A DNA stretch of 64,000 bases from Lineus longissimus. Lineage: Eukaryota > Nemertea > Pilidiophora > Heteronemertea > Lineidae. Position numbers and translations under genes: made by a program. Where the stretch lies: NCBI RefSeq assembly GCF_910592395.1, contig NC_088322.1, positions 1,180,001 through 1,244,000 on the forward strand, read 5' to 3'. The notes beneath the pieces are model-generated. The model was not told where the DNA came from. It searched no databases and was given only the letters and a program-made list of their open reading frames with translations. This document shows, piece after piece, positions 50,501-61,200 of the stretch; positions within the stretch are counted from its first letter, which is position 1; each line of letters begins with the position of its first letter.

Positions 50501-50640
50501 CTTCGTGAATACCGCCCTGGACACCCGGACACTTAGATACCTAAAAAGGGTGTCCTAGTATCTAGGTATCCACACAGTTATAGCTCAGTTGCTGAATAGC
50601 CTACGAGGACGCTAAGAGCGTGCTCTCACTAAGAGTGCTT
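47563..50640. repeat. 3,078-bp satellite block, copy 1
   Basis: Markers recur exactly 3,078 bp later: CCCGAACAC 47720 and 50798, GTGCTACGTG 47831 and 50909, GTATATAGG 48439 and 51517, the 64-bp truncated monomer 49536 and 52614, GGCCATGGAC 50377 and 53455, CACAGTTATAG 50574 and 53652. The period is 22 full monomers plus the 64-bp truncated one. Edges are approximate. Within the block, GTATATAGG at 46931 and 48439 also shows an 11-monomer relation with the DNA to its left, offset by one inserted base at 47113. Confidence 0.83.
49536..49599. repeat. 64-bp truncated satellite monomer, copy 1
   Basis: GAGGACGC joins directly to AGTGTCCAAG, deleting 73 bp from the first CTAAGAG to the A-run. There is no more than trivial homology at the junction. 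The preceding monomer carries ATACCGCCC and GGGTGTCC, and this one carries CAGTTGCTG. Confidence 0.93.
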
Positions 50641-53600
50641 CGTGAATACGGCCCTGGACACCCGGACACTTAGATACCTAAAAAGAGTGTCCAAGTATCT
50701 AGGTATCCACACACTTATAGCTCAGTTTCTGAATAGCCTACGAGGACGCTAAGAGCGTGCTCTGACTAAGAGTGCTTCGTGAATACGGCCCTGGACACCC
50801 GAACACTTAGATACCTAAAAAGAGTGTCCAAGTATCTAGGTATCCACACACTTATAGCTCAGTTTCTGAATAGCCTACGAGGACGCTAAGAGCGTGCTCT
50901 GACTAAGAGTGCTACGTGAATACGGCCCTGGACACCCGGACACTTAGATACCTAAAAAGAGTGTCCAAGTATCTAGGTATCCACACAATTATAGCTCAGT
51001 TTCTGAATAGCCTACGAGGACGCTAAGAGCGTGCTCTGACTAAGAGTGCTTCGTGAATACGGCCCTGCACACCCGGACACTTAGATACCTAAAAAGAGTG
51101 TCCAAGTATCTAGGTATCCACACACTTATAGCTCAGTTTCTGAATAGCCTACGAGGACGCTAAGAGCGTGCTCTGACTAAGAATGCTTCGTGAATACGGC
51201 CCTGGACACCCGGACACTTAGATACCTAAAAAGAGTGTCCAAGTATCTAGGTATCCACACACTTATAGCTCAGTTTCTGAATAGCCTACGAGGACGCTAA
51301 GAGCGTGCTCTGACTAAGAGTGCTTCGTGAATACGGCCCTGCACACCCGGACACTTAGATACCTCAAAAGAGTGTCCAAGTATCTAGGTATCCACACACT
51401 TATAGCTCAGTTTCTGAATAGCCTACGAGGACGCTAAGAGCGTGCTCTGACTAAGAGTGCTTCGTGAATACGGCCCTGGACACCCGGACACTTAGATACC
51501 TCAAAAGAGTGTCCAAGTATATAGGTATCCACACACTTATAGCTCAGTTTCTGAACAGCCTACGAGGACGCTAAGAGCGTGCTCTGACTAAGAGTGCTTC
51601 GTGAATACGGCCCTGCACACCCGGACACTTAGATACCTAAAAAGAGTTTCCAAGTATCTAGGTATCCACACACTTATAGCTCAGTTTCTGAATAGCCTAC
51701 GAGGACGCTAAGAGCGTGCTCTGACTAAGAGTGCTTCGTGAATACGGCCCAGCACACCCGGACACTTAGATACCTAAAAAGAGTGTCCAAGTATCTAGGT
51801 ATCCACACACTTATAGCTCAGTTTCTGAATAGCCTACGAGGACGCTAAGAGCGTGCTCTGACTAAGAGTGCTTCGTGAATACGGCCCTGGACACCCGGAC
51901 ACTTAGATACCTAAAAAGAGTGTCCAAGTATCTAGGTATCCACACACTTATAGCTCAGTTTCTGAATAGCCTACGAGGACGCTAAGAGCGTGCTCTGACT
52001 AAGAGTGCTTCGTGAATACGGCCCTGGACACCCGGACACTTAGATACCTAAAAAGAGTGTCCAAGTATCTAGGTATCCACACACTTATAGCTCAGTTTCT
52101 GAATAGCCTACGAGGACGCTAAGAGCGTGCTCTGACTAAGAGTGCTTCGTGAATACGGCCCTGCACACCCGGACACTTAGATACCTAAAAAGAGTGTCCA
52201 AGTATCTAGGTATCCACACACGTATAGCTCAGTTTCTGAATAGCCTACGAGGACGCTAAGAGCGTGCTCTGACTAAGAGTGCTTCGTGAATACGGCCCTG
52301 GACACCCGAACACTTAGATACCTAAAAAGAGTGTCCAAGTATCTAGGTATCCACACACTTATAGCTCAGTTTCTGAATAGCCTACGAGGACGCTAAGAGC
52401 GTGCTCTGACTAAGAGTGCTACGTGAATACGGCCCTGGACACCCGGACACTTAGATACCTAAAAAGAGTGTCCAAGTATCTAGGTATCCACACAATTATA
52501 GCTCAGTTTCTGAATAGCCTACGAGGACGCTAAGAGCGTGCTCTGACTAAGAGTGCTTCGTGAATACCGCCCTGGACACCCGGACACTTAGATACCTAAA
52601 AAGGGTGTCCAAGTATCTAGGTATCCACACACTTATAGCTCAGTTGCTGAATAGCCTACGAGGACGCAGTGTCCAAGTATCTAGGTATCCACACACTTAT
52701 AGCTCAGTTTCTCAATAGCCTACGAGGATGCTAAGAGCGTGCTCTGACTAAGAGTGCTTCGTGAATACGGCCCTGGACACCCGGACACTTAGATACCTAA
52801 AAAGAGTGTCCAAGTATCTAGGTATCCACACACTTATAGCTCAGTTTCAGAATAGCCTACGAGGACGCTAAGAGCGTGCTCTGACTAAGTGTGCTTCGTG
52901 AATACCGCCCTGGACACCCGGACACTTAGATACCTAAAAAGGGTGTCCAAGTATCTAGGTATCCACACACTTATAGCTCAGTTGCTGAATAGCCTACGAG
53001 GACGCTAAGAGCGTGCTCTGACTAAGAGTGCTTCGTGAATACGGCCCTGGACACCCGGACACTTAGATACCTAAAAAGAGTGTCCAAGTATCTAGGTATC
53101 CACACACTTATAGCTCAGTTTCTAAATAGCCTACGAGGACGCTAAGAGCGTGCTCTGACTAAGAGTGCTTCGTGAATATGGCCCTGGACAACCGGACACT
53201 TTGATACCTAAAAAGAGTGTCCAAGTATCTAGGTATCCACACACTTATAGCTCAGTTTCTGAATAGCCTACGAGGACGCTAAGAGCGTGCTCTGACTAAG
53301 AATGCTTCGTGAATATGGCCCTGGACACCCGGACACTTAGATGCCTAAAAAGAGTGTCCAAGTATCTAGGTATCCACACACTTATAGCTCAGTTTCTCAA
53401 TAGCCTACGAGGTCGCTAAGAGCGTGCTCTGACTAAGAGTGCTTCGTGAATACGGCCATGGACACCCGGACACTTAGATACCTAAAAAGAGTGTCCAAGT
53501 ATCTAGGTATCCACACACTTATAGCTCAGTTTCAGAATAGCCTACGAGGACGCTAAGAGCATGCTCTGACTAAGAGTGCTTCGTGAATACCGCCCTGGAC

Positions 53601-53718
53601 ACCCGGACACTTAGATACCTACAAAGGGTGTCCAAGTATCTAGGTATCCACACAGTTATAGCTCAGTTGCTGAATAGCCTACGAGGACGCTAAGAGCGTG
53701 CTCTGACTAAGAGTGCTT
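50641..53718. repeat. 3,078-bp satellite block, copy 2
   Basis: Near-identical tandem copy of the preceding block. Differences seen lie near its end: CTACAAAGGGTGTCCAAG at 53611 against CTAAAAAGGGTGTCCTAG in copy 1, and CTCTGACT against CTCTCACT. The match stops at about 53.8 kb, where GTCCCTGCACAACC begins a new cassette. Confidence 0.83.
52614..52677. repeat. 64-bp truncated satellite monomer, copy 2
   Basis: Same junction and same flanking variants as the copy at 49536, 3,078 bp earlier; a product of block duplication and not an independent deletion. Confidence 0.93.
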
Positions 53719-56700
53719 CGTGAATACGGCCCTGGACACCCGGACACTTAGATACCTAAAAAGAGTGTCCAAGTATCTAGGTATCCACACACTTATAGCT
53801 CAGTTTCTGAATAGCCTACGAGGACGCTAAGAGCGTGCTCTGACTAAGAGTGCTTCGTGAATACGTCCCTGCACAACCGGACACTTAGATACCTAAAAAG
53901 AGTGTCCAAGTATCTAGGTATCCACACACTTATAGCTCAGTTTCTGAATAGCCTACGAGGACGCTAAGAGCGTGCTCTGACTAAGAGTGCTTCGTGAATA
54001 CGGCCCTGGACACCTGGACACTTAGATACCTAAAAAGAGTGTCCAAGTATCTAGGTATCCACACACTTATAGCTCAGTTTCTGAATAGCCTACGAGGACG
54101 CTAAGAGCGTGCTCTGACTAAGAGTGCTTCGTGAATATGGCCCTCGACACCCGGACACTTAGATACCTAAAAAGAGTGTCCAAGTATCTAGGTATCCACA
54201 CACTTATAGCTCAGTTTCTGAATAGCCTACGAGGACGCTAAGAGCGTGCTCTGACTAAGAGTGCTTCGTGAATACGGCCCTGCACACCCGGACACTTAGA
54301 TACCTAAAAAGAGTGTCCAAGTATCTAGGTATCCACACACTTATAGCTCAGTTTCTGAATAGCCTACGAGGACGCTAAGAGCGTGCTCTGACTGAGAATG
54401 CTTCGTGAATACGGCCCTGGACACCCGGACACTTAGATACCTAAAAAGAGTGTTCAAGTATCTAGGTACCCACACACTTATAGCTCAGTTTCAGAATAGC
54501 CTACGAGGACGCTAAGAGCGTGCTCTGACTAAGAGTGCTTCGTGAATACGGCCCTGGACACCCGGACACTTAGATACCTAAAAAGAGTGTCCGAGTATCT
54601 AGGTATCCACACACTTATAGTTCAGTTGCTGAATAGCCTACGAGTACGCTAAGAGCGTGCTCTGACTAAGAGTGCTTCGTGAATACGGCCCTGGACACCT
54701 GGACACTTAGATACCTAAAAAGAGTGTCCAAGTATCTAGGTATCCACACACTTATAGCTCAGTTTCTGAATAGCCTACGAGGACGCTAAGAGCGTGCTCT
54801 GACTAAGAGTGCTTCGTGAATACGGCCCTGGACACCCGGACACTTCGATACCTAAAAAGAGTGTCCAAGTATCTAGGTATCCACACACTTATAGCTCAGT
54901 TTCTGAATAGTCTACGAGGACGCTAAGAGCGTGCTCTGATTAAGAGTGCTTCGTGAATACGGCCTTGGACACCCGGACACTTAGATACCTAAAAAGAGTG
55001 TCCAAGTATCTAGGTATCCACACACTTATAGCTCATTTTCTGAATAGCCTACGAGGGCGCTAAGAGCGTGCTCTGAATAAGAGTGCTTCGTGAATACGGC
55101 CCTGGACACCCGGACACTTAGATACCTAAAAAGAGTGTCCAAGTATCTTGGTATCCACACACTTATAGCTCAGTTTCTGAATAGCCTACGAGGACGCTAA
55201 GAGCGTGCTCTGACTAAGAGTGCTTCGTGAATACGGCCCTGGACACCCGGACACTTTGATACCTAAAAAGAGTGTCCAAGTATCTAGGTATCCACACACT
55301 TATAGCTCAGTTTCTGAATAGCCTACGAGGACGCTAAGAGCGTGCTCTGACTAAGAGTGCTTCGTGAATATGGCCCTGGACACCCGGAATCTTTGATACC
55401 TAAAAAGAGTGTCCAAGTATCTAGGTATCCACACACTTATAGCTCAGTTTCTGAATAGCCTACGAGGACGCTAAGAGCGTGCTCTGACTAAGAGTGCTTC
55501 GTGAATATGGCCCTGGACACCCGGACACTTAGATGCCTAAAAAGAGTGTCCAAGTATCTTGGTATCCACACACTTATAGCTCAGTTTCTCAATAGCCTAC
55601 GAGGTCGCTAAGAGCGTGCTCTGACTAAGAGTGCTTCGTGAATACGGCCATGGACACCCGGACACTTAGATACCTAAAAAGAGTGTCCAAGTATCTAGGT
55701 ATCCACACACTTATAGCTCAGTTTCAGAATAGCCTACGAGGACGCTAAGAGCATGCTCTGACTAAGAGTGCTTCGTGAATACCGCCCTGGACACCCGGAC
55801 ACTTAGATACCTAAAAAGGGTGTCCAAGTATCTAGGTATCCACACAGTTATAGCTCAGTTGCTGAATAGCCTACGAGGACGCTAAGAGCGTGCTCTCACT
55901 AAGAGTGCTTCGTGAATACGGCCCTGGACACCCGGACACTTAGATACCTAAAAAGAGTGTCCAAGTATCTAGGTATCCACACACTTATAGCTCAGTTTCT
56001 GAATAGCCTACGAGGACGCTAAGAGCGTGCTCTGACTAAGAGTGCTTCGTGAATATGGCCCTGGACACCCGGACACTTAGATGCCTAAAAAGAGTGTCCA
56101 AGTATCTAGGTATCCACACACTTATAGCTCAGTTTCTGAATAGCCTACGAGGACGCTAAGAGCGTGCTCTGACTAAGAGTGCTTCGTGAATACGGCCCTG
56201 GACACCCGGACACTTAGATACCTAAAAAGAGTGTCCAAGTATCTAGGTATCCACACACTTATAGCTCAGTTTCAGAATAGCCTACGAGGACGCTAAGAGC
56301 GTGCTCTGACTAAGAGTGCTTCGTGAATACCGCCCTGGACACCCGGACACTTAGATACCTAAAAAGGGTGTCCAAGTATCTAGGTATCCACACAGTTATA
56401 GCTCAGTTGCTGAATAGCCTACGAGGACGCTAAGAGCGTGCTCTGACTAAGAGTGCTTCGTGAATACGGCCCTGGACACCCGGACACTTAGATACCTAAA
56501 AAGAGTGTCCAAGTATCTAGGTATCCACACACTTATAGCTCAGTTTCTGAATAGCCTACGAGGACGCTAAGAGCGTGCTCTGACTAAGAGTGCTTCGTGA
56601 ATACGGCCCTGCACAACCGGACACTTAGATACCTAAAAAGAGTGTCCAAGTATCTAGGTATCCACACACTTATAGCTCAGTTTCTGAATAGCCTACGAGG

Positions 56701-58235
56701 ACGCTAAGAGCGTGCTCTGACTAAGAGTGCTTCGTGAATACGGCCCTGGACACCTGGACACTTAGATACCTAAAAAGAGTGTCCAAGTATCTAGGTATCC
56801 ACACACTTATAGCTCAGTTTCTGAATAGCCTACGAGGACGCTAAGAGCGTGCTCTGACTAAGAGTGCTTCGTGAATACGGCCCTGGACACCCGGACACTT
56901 AGATACCTAAAAAGAGTGTCCAAGTATCTAGGTATCCACACACTTATAGCTCAGTTTCTGAATAGCCTACGAGGACGCTAAGAGCGTGCTCTGACTAAGA
57001 GTGCTTCGTGAATACGGCCCTGCACACCCGGACACTTAGATACCTAAAAAGAGTGTCCAAGTATCTAGGTATCCACACACTTATAGCTCAGTTTCTGAAT
57101 AGCCTACGAGGACGCTAAGAGCGTGCTCTGACTGAGAATGCTTCGTGAATACGGCCCTGGACACCCGGACACTTAGATACCTAAAAAGAGTGTTCAAGTA
57201 TCTACGTATCCACACACTTATAGCTCAGTTTCAGAATAGCCTACGAGGACGCTAAGAGCGTGCTCTGACTAAGAGTGCTTCGTGAATACGGCCCTGGACA
57301 CCCGGACACTTAGATACCTAAAAAGAGTGTCCGAGTATCTAGGTATCCACACACTTATAGCTCAGTTGCTGAATAGCCTACGAGTACGCTAAGAGCGTGC
57401 TCTGACTAAGAGTGTTTCGTGAATACGGCCCTGGACACCTGGACACTTAGATACCTAAAAAGAGTGTCCAAGTATCTAGGTATCCACACACTTATAGCTC
57501 AGTTTCTGAATAGCCTACGAGGACGCTAAGAGCGTGCTCTGACTAAGAGTGCTTCGTGAATACGGCCCTGGACACCCGGACACTTCGATACCTAAAAAGA
57601 GTGTCCAAGTATCTAGGTATCCACACACTTATAGCTCAGTTTCTGAATAGTCTACGAGGACGCTAAGAGCGTGCTCTGACTAAGAGTGCTTCGTGAATAC
57701 GGCCTTGGACACCCGGACACTTAGATACCTAAAAAGAGTGTCCAAGTATCTAGGTATCCACACACTTATAGCTCATTTTCTGAATAGCCTACGAGGGCGC
57801 TAAGAGCGTGCTCTGACTAAGAGTGCTTCGTGAATACGGCCCTGGACACCCGGACACTTAGATACCTAAAAAGAGTGTCCAAGTATCTTGGTATCCACAC
57901 ACTTATAGCTCAGTTTCTGAATAGCCTACGAGGACGCTAAGAGCGTGCTCTGACTAAGAGTGCTTCGTGAATACGGCCCTGGACACCCGGACACTTTGAT
58001 ACCTAAAAAGAGTGTCCAAGTATCTAGGTATCCACACACTTATAGCTCAGTTTCTGAATAGCCTACGAGGACGCTAAGAGCGTGCTCTGACTAAGAGTGC
58101 TTCGTGAATATGGCCCTGGACACCCGGAATCTTTGATACCTAAAAAGAGTGTCCAAGTATCTAGGTATCCACACACTTATAGCTCAGTTTCTGAATAGCC
58201 TACGAGGACGCTAAGAGCGTGCTCTGACTAAGAGT
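53719..58235. repeat. 20-monomer (2,740 bp) duplicated satellite segment
   Basis: An ordered series at about 53868-55490 recurs 2,740 bp later: CTGCACAACC, CACCTGGACAC, CTGACTGAGAATG (54388 and 57128), GTGTTCAAG, GTGTCCGAG, GAGTACGCT, CTTCGATACC, TAGTCTACG, GGCCTTGG, GAGGGCGCT, TATCTTGG and GGAATCTTTGATACC (55387 and 58127). The intervening 55.5-56.6 kb resembles 50.2-50.7 kb instead (GATGCCTAA, GGCCATGG, TTTCAGAATAG, GAGCATGC, CAGTTATAG, CTCTCACT), so cassettes have been shuffled. Confidence 0.8.
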
Positions 58236-61200
58236 GCTACGTGAATACGGCCCTGGACACCCGGACACTTAGATACCTAAAAAGAGTGTCCAAGTATCTA
58301 GGTATCCACACAATTATAGCTCAGTTTCTGAATAGCCTACGAGGACGCTAAGAGCGTGCTCTGACTAAGAGTGCTTCGTGAATACCGCCCTGGACACCCG
58401 GACACTTAGATACCTAAAAAGGGTGTCCAAGTATCTAGGTATCCACACACTTATAGCTCAGTTGCTGAATAGCCTACGAGGACGCAGTGTCCAAGTATCT
58501 AGGTATCCACACACTTATAGCTCAGTTTCTCAATAGCCTACGAGGATGCTAAGAGCGTGCTCTGACTAAGAGTGCTTCGTGAATACGGCCCTGGACACCC
58601 GGACACTTAGATACCTAAAAAGAGTGTCCAAGTATCTAGGTATCCACACACTTATAGCTCAGTTTCAGAATAGCCTACGAGGACGCTAAGAGCGTGCTCT
58701 GACTAAGAGTGCTTCGTGAATACCGCCCTGGACACCCGGACACTTAGATACCTAAAAAGGGTGTCCAAGTATCTAGGTATCCACACACTTATAGCTCAGT
58801 TTCAGAATAGCCTACGAGGACGCTAAGAGCGTGCTCTGACTAAGAGTGCTTCGTTAATACGGCCCTGGACACCCGGACACTTAGATACCTAAAAAGAGTG
58901 TCAAAGTATCTAGGTATCCACACACTTATAGCTCAGTTTCTAAATAGCGTACGAGGACGCTAAGAGCGTGCTCTGACTAAGAGTGCTTCGTGAATATGGC
59001 CCTGGACAACCGGACACTTTGATACCTAAAAAGAGTGTCCAAGTATCTAGGTATCCACACACTTATAGCTCAGTTTCTGAATAGCCTACGAGGACGCTAA
59101 GAGCGTGCTCTGACTAAGAGTGCTTCGTGAATATGGCCCTGGACACCCGGACACTTGGATGCCTAAAAAGAGTGTCCAAGTATCTAGGTATCCACACACT
59201 TATAGCTCAGTTTCTCAATAGCCTACGAGGTCGCTAAGAGCGTGCTCTGACTAAGAGTGCTTCGTGAATACGGCCATGGACACCCGGACACTTAGATACC
59301 TAAAAAGAGTGTCCAAGTATCTAGGTATCCACACACTTATAGCTCAGTTTCAGAATAGCCTACGAGGACGCTAAGAGCATGCTCTGACTAAGAGTGCTTC
59401 GTGAATACCGCCCTGGACACCCGGACACTTAGATACCTAAAAAGGGTGTCCAAGTATCTAGGTATCCACACAGTTATAGCTCAGTTGCTGAATAGCCTAC
59501 GAGGACGCTAAGAGCGTGCTCTCACTAAGAGTGCTTCGTGAATACGGCCCTGGACACCCGGACACTTAGATACCTAAAAAGAGTGTCCAAGTATCTAGGT
59601 ATCCACACACTTATAGCTCAGTTTCTGAATAGCCTACGAGGACGCTAAGAGCGTGCTCTGACTAAGAGTGCTTCGTGAATATGGCCCTGGACACCCGGAC
59701 ACTTAGATGCCTAAAAAGAGTGTCCAAGTATCTAGGTATCCACACACTTATAGCTCAGTTTCTGAATAGCCTACGAGGACGCTAAGAGCGTGCTCTGACT
59801 AAGAGTGCTTCGTGAATACGGCCCTGGACACCCGGACACTTAGATACCTAAAAAGAGTGTCCAAGTATCTAGGTATCCACACACTTATAGCTCAGTTTCA
59901 GAATACCTACGAGGACGCTAAGAGCGTGCTCTGACTAAGAGTGCTTCGTGAATACCGCCCTGGACACCCGGACACTTAGATACCTAAAAAGGGTGTCCAA
60001 GTATCTAGGTATCCACACAGTTATAGCTCAGTTGCTGAATAGCCTACGAGGACGCTAAGAGCGTGCTCTGACTAAGAGTGCTTCGTGAATACGGCCCTGG
60101 ACACCCGGACACTTAGATACCTAAAAAGAGTGTCCAAGTATCTAGGTATCCACACACTTATAGCTCAGTTTCTGAATAGCCTACGAGGACGCTAAGAGCG
60201 TGCTCTGACTAAGAGTGCTTCGTGAATACGGCCCTGCACAACCGGACACTTAGATACCTAAAAAGAGTGTCCAAGTATCTAGGTATCCACACACTTATAG
60301 CTCAGTTTCTGAATAGCCTACGAGGACGCTAAGAGCGTGCTCTGACTAAGAGTGCTTCGTGAATACGGCCCTGGACACCTGGACACTTAGATACCTAAAA
60401 AGAGTGTCCAAGTATCTAGGTATCCACACACTTATAGCTCAGCTTCTGAATAGCCTACGAGGACGCTAAGAGCGTGCTCTGACTAAGAGTGCTTCGTGAA
60501 TACGGCCCTGGACACCCGGACACTTAGATACCTAAAAAGAGTGTCCAAGTATCTAGGTATCCACACACTTATAGCTCAGTTTCTGAATAGCCTACGAGGA
60601 CGCTAAGAGCGTGCTCTGACTAAGAGTGCTTCGTGAATACGGCCCTGCACACCCGGACACTTAGATACCTAAAAAGAGTGTCCAAGTATCTAGGTATCCA
60701 CACACTTATAGCTCAGTTTCTGAATAGCCTACGAGGACGCTAAGAGCGTGCTCTGACTGAGAATGCTTCGTGAATACGGCCCTGGACACCCGGACACTTA
60801 GATACCTAAAAAGAGTGTTCAAGTATCTAGGTATCCACACACTTATAGCTCAGTTTCAGAATAGCCTACGAGGACGCTAAGAGCGTGCTCTGACTAAGAG
60901 TGCTTCGTGAATACGGCCTTGGACACCCGGACACTTAGATACCTAAAAAGAGTGTCCAAGTATCTAGGTATCCACACACTTATAGCTCATTTTCTGAATA
61001 GCCTACGAGGGCGCTAAGAGCGTGCTCTGACTAAGAGTGCTTCGTGAATACGGCCCTGGACACCCGGACACTTAGATACCTAAAAAGAGTGTCCAAGTAT
61101 CTTGGTATCCACACACTTATAGCTCAGTTTCTGAATAGCCTACGAGGACGCTAAGAGCGTGCTCTGACTAAGAGTGCTTCGTGAATACGGCCCTGGACAC

